Translations under genes and position numbers: made by a program
In this document: positions 1 through 8,573 of the stretch, one piece after another
Numbering within the stretch: position 1 is the stretch's first letter
How the letters are laid out: each line of letters starts with the position of its first letter
Assembly (NCBI GenBank): GCA_004294445.1
Contig: REAZ01000019.1
Coordinates: forward strand, 1-64,000
DNA length: 64,000 nucleotides
Source: Cytophagales bacterium
GTDB taxonomy: Bacteria > Bacteroidota > Bacteroidia > Cytophagales > Thermoflexibacteraceae
Direction: 5' to 3'
Notes under the pieces: model-generated
What the model was told of the DNA's origin: nothing
What the model saw: only the letters and a program-made list of their open reading frames with translations
Databases searched by the model: none

Positions 1-176
1 AGTGATACGGTGATAGAAGACAAAAAGACACGCATACTGGGTGTGATGGATGAATACAGCAGGAAATGTTTACTCACGGTTCGCCGCTGCGATTGATGCC
101 GAAAAGACTTACAAAGCAAAGGCATTAGTGGCTTCCTTAAAGCAGCTCACCATAGACTATGGCAAGCCTAGATTTT
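1..176 (+). pseudogene. IS3-family transposase fragment (broken, frameshifted)
   Basis: Frame 1 from the first base reads an rve/DDE integrase-type stretch including TRILGVMDEYSRKCL, then hits TGA at 94-96. From about base 80 the same protein continues in frame 2 with AAAIDAEKTYKA and LKQLTIDYGKPRF, so at least one frameshift separates the halves. This matches the middle of IS3-family OrfB, between the first and second catalytic Asp, where family members read 'LTVIDEYSRE..' followed by '...YGKP..IRSDNGPE'. Similarity stops after YGKPRF at about base 176, before the SDNGPE motif, so the 3' half is missing. The 5' part lies outside the window. This is a dead remnant. Confidence 0.75.
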
Positions 177-282
177 CAAGCATTTGCAATCCATCTTCTT
201 TGGTAGGCGGCTCTTCCTGCGACCATGATTCAGATGATTCCAAATGCTCACCTTGTGCTTGTATGCGCCCACGATGTTTCAT
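157..282 (-). CDS. Truncated small conserved-type ORF (41 aa)
   Basis: A 41-residue frame starts at ATG 282 and ends at TAG 157. It begins MKHRGRIQAQGEHLESSES and continues SWSQEEPPTKEDGLQMLENL, a polar, tryptophan-containing sequence that looks like a real protein N-terminus. I recall similar short proteins in Bacteroidota and cyanobacteria, but I cannot name a function. The last residues (GLP) come from the antisense strand of the transposase remnant, which suggests the original C-terminus was replaced by IS sequence. Probably a clipped gene. Confidence 0.45.
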   Translation of the reverse strand: MKHRGRIQAQGEHLESSESWSQEEPPTKEDGLQMLENLGLP

Positions 283-497
283 AATGATTTAGGTTTATTT
301 TTATTTTCTCAAAACTACAAAAAACCGTGCTAAAAAGCAAAAAAAGGAAGGGTTTTGAAGGCACAGCAAACGAGCCTTACAAATGCGCTGCTAAATAGGG
401 CGCATTGTTCCACAACGGTTGCAAATTACGACCAGCAGGGAATTTTTCTACTAGGAAAAGTTTTACTAACTTGCAAAAGTAGTTTTTCATAGCATTG

Positions 498-523
498 CTT
501 GCTGGTGAAAAAACACCAGCAAG
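498..523 (-). terminator. Hairpin downstream of mod
   Basis: A perfect 10-bp stem (498-507 with 514-523) has a six-base A/T loop, about 40 bases past the mod stop codon. No clear U-tract follows on the minus strand, so termination is plausible rather than certain. The rest of 283-559 shows no convincing gene. Confidence 0.45.
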
Positions 524-559
524 GGCGAAAAGATTGTGGGTGGCTTTTCCTGTTATTAT

Positions 560-2485
560 TTAAAACACAATTTTCACATCTTCTTTGTAATTCTGTAATG
601 TTCCGTTGAGGCTTGCTGTCCAACCGTCAATAAATACTTTGCCGTTTTTAATAGCATTTGAAAAATCATCACTGCTTATTTTCTCGCTGTTGGTTATATA
701 GTGATGGTTGCCGATTTTGTAAATACAATCTTTCACCACTTCTTCGGGAACTTGAGTAGGCTCGTCTAAACCAACGGTGAAAATCATATTGTAAATGCGA
801 CTTAGGGCATCAATTTTATTTTCAATGATTGAAATTTGTCCTGTACTTTCGTCAATGCTTAGTTTGGGGGCTTCTATGCTATCAAACACTTTAAAACCAA
901 TATCGGGGATTTGCTTTTTATCTTCCTCAAACAAGTCTGGTTTGCTATTTTCTGCCTCAATTTCTTTGGCAATTTTTTCACCTGCACGTTTTAAGCGTTC
1001 TATCGTAATGCTTGAAATAAAGGTAGGTAAGTTGTTATCTACACAAAACTGATACGCTGGTTTGTCTTCTTTTATAGGCTCATCTATTTGGCATAAAATA
1101 AACTTACGATTGCCTCCGTCTTCTGCATTCAGTTGCATGACTGCCTGTCCTGTAGTGCCGCTGCCTGCAAAGAAGTCGAGGATAACATCATTTGACATAG
1201 TAGAAATTAATATTAAATCATTTATTAGTTGCGTTGGTTTAGGACTATTAAAAACCTTTTCTTTGATAATCTCTTTAAATTCACTTGTTGCAGAGTCAGA
1301 CGTGTAAGAACTATTTATTAAATATGATTTTAGCTTTGTGGTTGCAACTGAACCATTTTTTAATAAATACACTTTTTCAAAAACATCAAATTCCTTTCTT
1401 GTCGAAACTTCTTTAATTTCAATAAAATCTTTCTTATCGTTAAAAGTTATTTTACCCCAACGCCAGCAACCATCTGTACCATCTGACAGTTTTGGAATAA
1501 TTTCAACTATATCTTTGCTATTGGATAAATCATTTTTTTCAGCTGAAAAGATTTTTTTTGAAGGTGAATAGTAAATAGGATAAAACATATTAGGACGGTC
1601 GGTTCGTTTAGAATTTGACCCTCTTTTTCGTAATCCTTGTAATCTATACCTTCCATCAGTATCATTAAACCTATATTCGTCTAATTGTTCTTCAGTTAAT
1701 GGGATGCCTTTTGTTTCTAACAATTCTGTTTTCTGATACATTAGCAAGTATTCATGCCCTGTTGCAATATGTTTTTTATCGCTCCTTCCTGCTATATTAT
1801 TAATCAAGCATAGTTCACTCACAAAATTTTCTTCCCCAAAAACCTCATCACAAAGTATTTTTAAATTAGCTTGTTCGTTATCGTCAATGCTTATAAAAAT
1901 AACACCTTCTTTGCTTAGTAAATCTCTTGCGAGCAGTAGGCGTGGATACATAAAGGCGAGCCAACCGTTGTGGCTTTTTTTAGTTTTAAAGCTAAAATCC
2001 ATACGGGCAAAGTCGTTTTCGCTAAGGTTAGCCAATCCCAAAACTTCGGTTTCTTCTTTGTCAAACTTGTCGGGATAGACAAACTCATCACTCGTTGTAT
2101 TGTAGGGCGGGTCTATGTAAATGCACTTGATAAGCCCATTGTAATAGTTTTTTAGGATTTTAAGACTGTCTAAGTTATCCCCTTTCAGTACCAAATTTTG
2201 GGTAGTGTCAATGTCTTTGCTCAATGAAGTATTAAGGCTTAATTCCTTTTCAGTTTTTTGGGCATATTTAGCTCTGGCAAAGTTTCTGCCTACAAAGTTT
2301 AGTCCGTAGCCATTTACTTTTTCGTCAATGGGCAAGCCTGCTATGGCTTTGAGTTCTTGTATGTTTATTTCGTTATCACGAATTACGCTTGGGTAGTTTT
2401 CTTTCAGAAAACTCAATAGTTTGTTTTCGTTGTTTTCTGTTCCAACAACGGTAAAGCCTGCGTTTGTAAATTCTTGTTCTGTCAT
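560..2485 (-). CDS. mod: Type III restriction-modification DNA adenine methyltransferase (Mod)
   Basis: Transfers a methyl group from S-adenosylmethionine to adenine in the recognition site, protecting host DNA and supplying target specificity to the Res subunit. The catalytic motif DPPYN is at residues 125-129. The SAM-binding motif DFFAGSGTTG lies near residue 450. DPPY before FxGxG is the beta-class order typical of type III Mod. The long middle segment between them is where the target recognition domain would lie. The length of 641 aa is normal. I start it at ATG 2485 (MTEQEF), preceded by a purine-rich stretch. A longer reading from GTG 2509 would begin inside a repeated sequence and is unlikely. 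It is last in a leftward block with res and the GxxExxY gene. No disruption is visible, so it is probably active. Confidence 0.93.
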   Translation of the reverse strand: MTEQEFTNAGFTVVGTENNENKLLSFLKENYPSVIRDNEINIQELKAIAGLPIDEKVNGYGLNFVGRNFARAKYAQKTEKELSLNTSLSKDIDTTQNLVLKGDNLDSLKILKNYYNGLIKCIYIDPPYNTTSDEFVYPDKFDKEETEVLGLANLSENDFARMDFSFKTKKSHNGWLAFMYPRLLLARDLLSKEGVIFISIDDNEQANLKILCDEVFGEENFVSELCLINNIAGRSDKKHIATGHEYLLMYQKTELLETKGIPLTEEQLDEYRFNDTDGRYRLQGLRKRGSNSKRTDRPNMFYPIYYSPSKKIFSAEKNDLSNSKDIVEIIPKLSDGTDGCWRWGKITFNDKKDFIEIKEVSTRKEFDVFEKVYLLKNGSVATTKLKSYLINSSYTSDSATSEFKEIIKEKVFNSPKPTQLINDLILISTMSNDVILDFFAGSGTTGQAVMQLNAEDGGNRKFILCQIDEPIKEDKPAYQFCVDNNLPTFISSITIERLKRAGEKIAKEIEAENSKPDLFEEDKKQIPDIGFKVFDSIEAPKLSIDESTGQISIIENKIDALSRIYNMIFTVGLDEPTQVPEEVVKDCIYKIGNHHYITNSEKISSDDFSNAIKNGKVFIDGWTASLNGTLQNYKEDVKIVF

Positions 2486-2503
2486 TATTTTCTTCTTTTT
2501 TTG

Positions 2504-2577
2504 AACCACATAGGTACATAGAAAAATCTATGTATCTATCTATGTACCTATGTGGTTAATATTTTTCTATGCGGTTA
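2504..2577. repeat. Inverted repeat between mod and GxxExxY genes
   Basis: A perfect 19-bp inverted repeat (2504-2522 and 2539-2557, arm AACCACATAGGTACATAGA) encloses 16 bases that are themselves CTATGTAT-like. A shorter degenerate copy (TTTTTCTATGCGGTT) ends at 2576 and overlaps the stop codon of the GxxExxY gene. An intact single arm recurs at 2985-3003 on the other side of that gene. Confidence 0.85.
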
Positions 2578-2982
2578 AGGTAATTTACTAAAATACTCAT
2601 TTACAAATGTTTTTTGCCCCTCTTTAAAAATATTGGAACAATTAAAATTAATAAGTATGCCCTTCGGACATTGCAATAGTTTCATATAGGTTAGAAGCTG
2701 TGCGTCAAAAATGGGGTGCATTTCGTTCACTGCTTTTAACTCCACCACGATACAATTTTCAACAAATAAATCGCATCTAAAATCAATATCCAAAGGCTTG
2801 TTTTTATATACAACAGGAATTTTCATCTCTGTCTGGAAATTTATTTTTCTATATAACAATTCCTCTTTTAAACATTGATGATATACGCTTTCTAACAAAC
2901 CGCTACCCATTATTTTATGGACTTCAATCGAACTTCCGATTATTTCGTAAGTTAATTGGTCAAGATATTTTTTTGTAATCAT
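2575..2982 (-). CDS. GxxExxY family protein (PD-(D/E)XK-like)
   Basis: A 135-residue protein of the GxxExxY family; the name motif is present as GLLESVY at residues 28-34. The later stretch has the look of a PD-(D/E)XK nuclease core, with an Asp in RCDLF followed by VVELKA (E-x-K). The biological role of the family is not established. It lies between res and mod in the same orientation but is bounded by copies of a short repeat, so it may have joined the restriction operon as a hitchhiker rather than being a working subunit. Start ATG 2982 is the only good choice. The stop codon falls inside a degenerate repeat copy. Confidence 0.85.
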   Translation of the reverse strand: MITKKYLDQLTYEIIGSSIEVHKIMGSGLLESVYHQCLKEELLYRKINFQTEMKIPVVYKNKPLDIDFRCDLFVENCIVVELKAVNEMHPIFDAQLLTYMKLLQCPKGILINFNCSNIFKEGQKTFVNEYFSKLP

Positions 2983-2984
2983 TT

Positions 2985-3003
2985 TCTATGTACCTATGTG
3001 GTT
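2985..3003. repeat. Single copy of the CTATGTACCTATGTGGTT repeat
   Basis: Identical over 19 bp to the right arm of the inverted repeat at 2539-2557. It fills the gap between res and the GxxExxY gene, and read leftward its ACC ACA TAG supplies the last two threonines and the stop codon of Res. Confidence 0.85.
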
Positions 3004-5900
3004 AAAATCAAAGACGCTAATTGCGTTTTATTGATACGTTCTTTAAATGAAATTTTAATATTTTCGTTTTTGTAATGCTCGCCCAATGCCTCAAAATACT
3101 TTTTAGCAAAATCTATTTTTGATTTTTCGTTTGGAGGTATTGCTGTGGACGTTTCGTAGCCTTTTGCTTCTACTACAAGGAATATTTTGTTGCCTTCGTT
3201 GCTCTTGATAGCATAGCAAAAGTCGGGATTGTATTCTCCCAAAGGTGTTTTAATTTTTAGTCGAGGAAGTTTGCCAAAAATTTCAATGCTGTCAATGTCG
3301 GGGTCTTGTTCTACAATTTCCAACTCAAAATCGCTGTCATATTCTATTACTTCTTCAAAAACCCATTTTGTTTTCAAAGAAAAATCGCCTGCGATGTCTT
3401 TCTGAAATTTGCCAACGCTTCCTGTGTCTAAATAGGTTTTTTCTTCTTCGGTTTTAAATATATTTGGCAAAACAGTCCCATTTATTCCGTCATAGTTGAT
3501 ACTTGCTTTGAGCATTGCAACTAAATGTTTATTGATTATTTCTTTAATTTCTTTTTGAGCTTGTTCGGGATTGTTGCAAAGCATTTTGTTTTTAAAATCA
3601 TTATCCAAGGCGTTAAAAACTTTTACCACGAAGGGAATTGGCGTTTTGGTGCTGTTTGATAAAGCACGAACTAAACCCAAATAATCAACTTTGCTTTTGT
3701 ACGAAACCGTATCAATTAGTTTTTCTGTTATTGCGTCTTGCTGCCCAATTTTATTTACATTGAGTTCTGCACGAACGGTTTGTAACAAAATTTCCTCAAT
3801 GTTTACTGCCTCAATTTCCGTTTTAATGTTTTGTATTAATTGGTTTTCTTGCTCTTGGCTTAAATTTTCCAAAACATAAAAAGCATTCTTGTTGATAGTG
3901 TTCCATAGGTTTTGAAACTCTTGTAGGTGCGTTGCCTTTATAAAAACTTTCTTTTTCTTTTTTGGCTTATTACCGTCTTGAATGTAAGTGTTGGCATCTG
4001 TGGCAAATAAACTTTCAATTACTTTTACTTGTTCTTCGGGCAAATTTTGTTCTTTCAGAAGTTTGGAAAAGTCAGGCGATTTTTCAAAAACATCTAATCC
4101 GTTTACAGTAGCTTTATAGACAATCATTTCGCTGCTTTCCATTGTTTTGTAAATCTTGCGAACGGTTATATCATCAAAACCACCTTTTTCTTTAAGAATA
4201 ATTTTGAGTTCTTGCTCTGTAAATGTTTCAGCTATCAGGAAAGAGTTACTTAAAATTTCATTTTGAATTGCCACTACAAAACCATGTTCTTTGCTGGAAA
4301 CTACCACGTCAAGATTATTGATTTTCCAAAATGCCTCTTGGTCGTCATTCAGATTTTTTAGCGTGTTTCGTTGCAAATTTTGATTTACGGAAATTCGTAA
4401 ACCTCGCCCAATTTGTTGCAGTTTTGATATTTCGCTTCCTTGATTAGAAAGTTTACAGATGGTAAACACATTCGGGTTGTCCCAACCTTCTTGTAATGCC
4501 CAGATAGAGAAAATAAAGCGTGTAGGACTTTCAAACGAAAGCAATTTCTTTTTGTCTTTCAGAATTTCATCAACTCCCGCTTTTACTTTTTCGTCTGCGT
4601 TTCCTTTGTCGCCCGAAAAATACCCTTTGTGAACTTGCAAATTTCCATTTTCATCAAAATCATTTTCTAAATATTTTTTATACGGCTCGCCTTCTAACAA
4701 CTGACCACTAACCACTGACCACTGTTTTTTGTATTCTTCTTCAAATATGTTTTTGACTTTGGGATTTTCGCCACGAAACAAACTGGTATCGGCTTCCATA
4801 AAAAACAAGGTGAGTGCTTTTACGCCTTGCTCAAATAATGTTTTTTCTTTCTCAAAATGTATTTCGATGGTTTGTTTAATCATTGCCCGCAACGATTCGT
4901 CCGACAAAGAATAATCTACTTTCTCAATGGTGTCATCCGCTAAAACAATGGTATCTTTGTTTATTTTTTTAATGCTTTTGCCGTTGAAAACTGCACCAAT
5001 TCCTAATTCTCGCTTCACTATCACACCGTTTGCAATTGTATTTACAAGGGCTTTTTTGTTGTCAATTGCAATAAGCGTATCTGTGTTTTCAATTACGTCT
5101 TTTGTGTAAACCACAATTTTCTTTACCAAGTTTTGTCGGAAAGAAGAAATGCTGTCTAAAATGTATGCTACATTTGATAAAGGCAAACTGTCTTTTTTCT
5201 TTGGAAATGTTGCACCAAAACGCAAATAGAAATTGTTAAATCCCTCAAAATAGGTTTTAAAGGCATTACCTTCAAAACGGTGAGGCTCATCCATTATCAC
5301 AATCGGTTTTAAGCGTTTCAAACATTCCAAATACGATTTTGGCAGTTCCTGATTATTTACATATAATTCAGGGCTATGAATATCGTCTCCTAAAGTCTGG
5401 TTTAAGAGGTTTTTGTCTTTGTTAAAAGAGCTTGGTGTCATTACCAAAACCGATAAATGCGAAGTGCCAATAAATTGTTTTATCGCAGAAAGGTTTCCGC
5501 CTTCATAAACAAAGGTTTCAATTTCTTTTTCTTTCTCGTTGGCGTAAAAACTTTTGAAATAATCTTTGGTGTCGGCTAAGTTTGTTTTTGTCCCCTCACG
5601 AATGGGGACGGTGGGAATAAGAACAATAAATTTTTTGTAGCCAAAATTTTTGCTCAGTTCAAAAATGGATTTTATAAAGGTGAACGTTTTTCCCGTTCCC
5701 GTTTCCATCATTATATCAATGTTTTTATTGTCTTGAATCGGAAATTTGTATTTGTTTTTATGGTGGTGTGCCGTCAGCACCTCACTAAAATTCTCTTTTT
5801 GGCGCAGGCTTTCAAAAAGACTGATAATGTTATTTACGCAGTCCTCTTGATAGGCTTGTATTTCATATTGAAACTGTTTTGTTTCTGTTTTTGTCGTCAT
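2994..5900 (-). CDS. res: Type III restriction enzyme helicase/nuclease subunit (Res)
   Basis: ATP-dependent helicase and endonuclease partner of Mod, 968 aa. The Walker A motif ETGTGKT is at residues 66-72 and the Walker B/DEAD-type box DEPH at 204-207. The second helicase lobe includes LQEGWDNPNVF and QIGRGLR in the middle of the protein. The C-terminal nuclease has YNPDF followed by VVEAKG, a PD...ExK active site. It is first in a leftward block with the GxxExxY gene and mod; res before mod is the reverse of the textbook order. Two oddities are seen: the C-terminal TT* is encoded by an intergenic repeat copy, and an internal SVVSGQLL stretch is encoded by a short direct-repeat sequence at 4698-4724. 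No frameshift is visible. Confidence 0.93.
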   Translation of the reverse strand: MTTKTETKQFQYEIQAYQEDCVNNIISLFESLRQKENFSEVLTAHHHKNKYKFPIQDNKNIDIMMETGTGKTFTFIKSIFELSKNFGYKKFIVLIPTVPIREGTKTNLADTKDYFKSFYANEKEKEIETFVYEGGNLSAIKQFIGTSHLSVLVMTPSSFNKDKNLLNQTLGDDIHSPELYVNNQELPKSYLECLKRLKPIVIMDEPHRFEGNAFKTYFEGFNNFYLRFGATFPKKKDSLPLSNVAYILDSISSFRQNLVKKIVVYTKDVIENTDTLIAIDNKKALVNTIANGVIVKRELGIGAVFNGKSIKKINKDTIVLADDTIEKVDYSLSDESLRAMIKQTIEIHFEKEKTLFEQGVKALTLFFMEADTSLFRGENPKVKNIFEEEYKKQWSVVSGQLLEGEPYKKYLENDFDENGNLQVHKGYFSGDKGNADEKVKAGVDEILKDKKKLLSFESPTRFIFSIWALQEGWDNPNVFTICKLSNQGSEISKLQQIGRGLRISVNQNLQRNTLKNLNDDQEAFWKINNLDVVVSSKEHGFVVAIQNEILSNSFLIAETFTEQELKIILKEKGGFDDITVRKIYKTMESSEMIVYKATVNGLDVFEKSPDFSKLLKEQNLPEEQVKVIESLFATDANTYIQDGNKPKKKKKVFIKATHLQEFQNLWNTINKNAFYVLENLSQEQENQLIQNIKTEIEAVNIEEILLQTVRAELNVNKIGQQDAITEKLIDTVSYKSKVDYLGLVRALSNSTKTPIPFVVKVFNALDNDFKNKMLCNNPEQAQKEIKEIINKHLVAMLKASINYDGINGTVLPNIFKTEEEKTYLDTGSVGKFQKDIAGDFSLKTKWVFEEVIEYDSDFELEIVEQDPDIDSIEIFGKLPRLKIKTPLGEYNPDFCYAIKSNEGNKIFLVVEAKGYETSTAIPPNEKSKIDFAKKYFEALGEHYKNENIKISFKERINKTQLASLILTT
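4698..4724. repeat. GTGGTCA-type short tandem repeat inside res
   Basis: On the minus strand these 27 bases are built of GTGGTCA/GTGGTTA heptads flanked by CA and GTTG. They encode the peptide SVVSGQLL in frame in Res. Such heptad strings are usually intergenic, and their presence inside a conserved enzyme gene suggests an insertion that kept the frame. Confidence 0.65.
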
Positions 5901-5924
5901 TTTTTACTTCAATTTACCGATTTT

Positions 5925-5932
5925 CAAAGATA
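5925..5932 (-). promoter_or_regulatory. Putative -7 box for the res-mod block
   Basis: Reads TATCTTTG on the minus strand, matching the Bacteroidota TAnnTTTG box, about 25 bases upstream of the res start. No TTTG -33 box was found at the usual spacing. The rest of 5933-6150 shows no gene. Confidence 0.4.
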
Positions 5933-6150
5933 AAACATATTATCGTTGTTCGATTTGTTTTTACACCAGTATTGGTGTTTTTCACCAACACAATGCCATA
6001 AAGTTCCTCTAATACCCTTGTATCTCCTCAAAATACGCTTGTGTAATCATGTGGATAACTGTTATTTATGCTTTTTCTTCGTGCTTGCAAGTGTTTGTTT
6101 CAGCTTTTTCAGGGCAAATACGTCCACTTGGCGTAAATCATTAGGAAACT

Positions 6151-8391
6151 CTACGCCTGCGTAAGTTGTATGATTTTCTGCTCGCTGCCTGCTTGGTATT
6201 TGATAGTGAGTGTTCTGCCTATTTTGTCAAAAACATTGATGCTTGGGTTTCGGGCAGTTTCCAAAAGGTAAAAACCTAAAGAACGGATATGGTGCGACTG
6301 CGTCCAAAACTGCTGCATTAGCTCGAAACTTGGGGCAACTATTTGCTCGTAAGGTAGCTGACTGCCAATGCCTTTCGCCAATAATTCTGCTCCTGCTACA
6401 AAACTTTCTACCTGCGTAGCGGTGCTTGGGTTCAGGTAAATAAGTCCCTCGAATAGGTTGTATTCGCCCACAGTTTTGTTGCGTTGGTACGCTCCTTCGT
6501 AGCGGGCTAAGTCTGCATCTTTGTCTTTGAGGTAGCCGCTCGCTAACTCCGCCCAATCATGGTTTTCCTTATATTTTTCCAAATAGGTTCGCCAAAGCGG
6601 TGCATACATTTCCGCTCTTTTGCCTACCGATTTTCGGCTGTCGAAATAGCTCAAAAAGTTCATACCCCCTGCTAACCCTCTGCCAATGAGTACGTTAATT
6701 TTGCGCGAAAGCACAGGCAAAAGCAAGACAAAAGCCTCTTTTTCAATATTTAATTGGAAGCTGTAGCTAATGTTTTTTACATTTTCCAATACGCCAAAAA
6801 GGTCATTGCTGTACTTCTCAAACTCGCTTTCATCAATCATTCCCCAAAGGACGGCAAGGTCTATGATTTGCTGCAATTCTTCGATAGTAGTTTCATTTTC
6901 AGTCTGTTCCCACAAGATTTGAAGTCCGTACTCAAATTCATGTGCTTTAGGTGTTTTTTCAAAAGAGAAATTGGGCATTTGTGCTTTGAAGTTCACCCCC
7001 CAGTTTACTTTATTTTTAAATTCTTGGGACTGATAAAGCCTTGTCCCTACAAAAGAAACTTGTTTTTTCTGTTCTATGTTCTCGCGAATAGCCATTTCCG
7101 TACTTGTGTTGTCTTTGCCCGCCAGCCGTCCCCACTTGCCAAAATCTAAGCCCATCCCCCACGATACTCGCTGTTGTATTTTGGTTTCATGTAGGTAATT
7201 TTCCACTTTTACCTCTTGGTTATTTGCTATGTTAGCGAGCAAATCTGCCAACTGAAAAGTAACTAAGTTTGCATGATTTTGGGCTAAGGCTTGCTTTGTA
7301 AAAACAGCCTGCAAAAAAGCATCGTCAGTTTTAAGTCGCTGATATTCAAAGGCAAAATTTGCTTGTACTTTTGTTTGGGCTATTTGGCTTATGATTTCCA
7401 AAATACTTTTTCTCTTCGCTTCTATTTGCTGCGGAATTTGCTTAATATCAACCCCTTGCGACAAGCCCAAGCGGGTAATAATCATGCTAACGGCTTTTCG
7501 CTCGGCATCGTCAAGCCATTGGTCTGTTTTTATTTTTTCGCCTAACTGCTTGAGTTTGCTTTCGGGGAGGTCAAAAAAACCTTCTATGATGGGCGTAAGT
7601 GCTTTGGTGAGTAGGGCTGGGTTTTGAATACTCACGCCAATGCTCGCCGAAAGATTTGCCGTAAAAGATTGATTGATAGCTTTTTTGAGGCTTACCCTAA
7701 ATTGATTTTCTGCTATTTTTACGATTACTAAGCTAAACTCGTCTTTGATAGAAATGGCAAAATCTGCTTCTACGCTTGTGCCTATTTCCAATTTCAAACT
7801 CTGTTGCGGCGGCAGCAAATTAGCTATATTACCCAAACTTCCTAAAAAAATATCGCTCCAACTCACTGTGGCAGAGGTGCTTATTTTTCCGTTTACCTGC
7901 ATACTCACTGCCTCGCCAATAGCCAAATTTTCCAATACTTGGGGTTTAGACAAAATCAGTACAAAAGACTGCAAATCCTTTGCTAAGGCTTGGCTCACCG
8001 ATTGCGTGTTGGGGTGCAGTTTGTAGGTATTAAAAATAATATTTTTCTCTGCGTCAAAAGTAGCCCCTAACTGTTTGAGGACTTGGGGGTTATCAAAGTC
8101 TATTTTACTTTCCGAAGTATAAGCAAGCCAAGAAGTATCTGCTTGAGGATTGAGCAACTTCTTAATAGGGGTATCGCTTGGCAAGTGTTTTTTGCTATCT
8201 GACAGCTCGAAATGACGAATCTGAAAGTTGGTAAATGCTTTCATTGGCAGGTTGCTGTCCTCTGTCAAAGCTATGCCTTTGTCAGTAGCCGCCTGTCTAA
8301 AGATAGGGAGAGGTAAATCTTTATCATTCAATGACTTATTGCTTAGTAGCTTATCTAATTCGTCTATGTTTATGTGTTGTAAAAGGTTCAT
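6151..8391 (-). CDS. Large hypothetical protein (746 aa)
   Basis: A clean 746-residue frame with a good ATG at 8391 and no visible signal peptide. I do not recognise a family. The first 300 residues are rich in short beta-like hydrophobic stretches (e.g. FVLILSKPQVL, FSLVIVKIAENQF). The middle (about 300-420) is helical and polar. The C-terminal half is rich in aromatic residues and contains a glycine-rich stretch, VLIGRGLAGG. No catalytic or membrane motif is obvious, so it is probably cytoplasmic. It stands alone, leftward, between the restriction block and a divergent secreted protein gene. Other-frame readings inside it, such as 6227-6556, are shadows. Confidence 0.8.
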   Translation of the reverse strand: MNLLQHINIDELDKLLSNKSLNDKDLPLPIFRQAATDKGIALTEDSNLPMKAFTNFQIRHFELSDSKKHLPSDTPIKKLLNPQADTSWLAYTSESKIDFDNPQVLKQLGATFDAEKNIIFNTYKLHPNTQSVSQALAKDLQSFVLILSKPQVLENLAIGEAVSMQVNGKISTSATVSWSDIFLGSLGNIANLLPPQQSLKLEIGTSVEADFAISIKDEFSLVIVKIAENQFRVSLKKAINQSFTANLSASIGVSIQNPALLTKALTPIIEGFFDLPESKLKQLGEKIKTDQWLDDAERKAVSMIITRLGLSQGVDIKQIPQQIEAKRKSILEIISQIAQTKVQANFAFEYQRLKTDDAFLQAVFTKQALAQNHANLVTFQLADLLANIANNQEVKVENYLHETKIQQRVSWGMGLDFGKWGRLAGKDNTSTEMAIRENIEQKKQVSFVGTRLYQSQEFKNKVNWGVNFKAQMPNFSFEKTPKAHEFEYGLQILWEQTENETTIEELQQIIDLAVLWGMIDESEFEKYSNDLFGVLENVKNISYSFQLNIEKEAFVLLLPVLSRKINVLIGRGLAGGMNFLSYFDSRKSVGKRAEMYAPLWRTYLEKYKENHDWAELASGYLKDKDADLARYEGAYQRNKTVGEYNLFEGLIYLNPSTATQVESFVAGAELLAKGIGSQLPYEQIVAPSFELMQQFWTQSHHIRSLGFYLLETARNPSINVFDKIGRTLTIKYQAGSEQKIIQLTQA

Positions 8392-8573
8392 TGGTAAAAA
8401 AAAATTGAAGTGTAAAAAATATATTTTCCCACAAATAATGTAGGTAAAAGTAAGTATTTTTTTTGAATATGCAAATTGGGCTTCCCTACATTTTCGCTAT
8501 TTGTGCATGATGTTTGAGGTATAACAATTAATTTGCACTTTAAATAAAAAGGATTTTTTTTAATAATCAAAGA

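Noticed and set aside
2486-2509. GTG start for Mod inside the inverted repeat
   Set aside because: The eight extra residues are Lys-rich repeat sequence; ATG 2485 has a good purine-rich leader.
6227-6556. 109-residue minus-strand reading frame with proline/arginine-rich sequence
   Set aside because: It lies inside the 746-residue gene in another frame and has the biased composition of a shadow frame.
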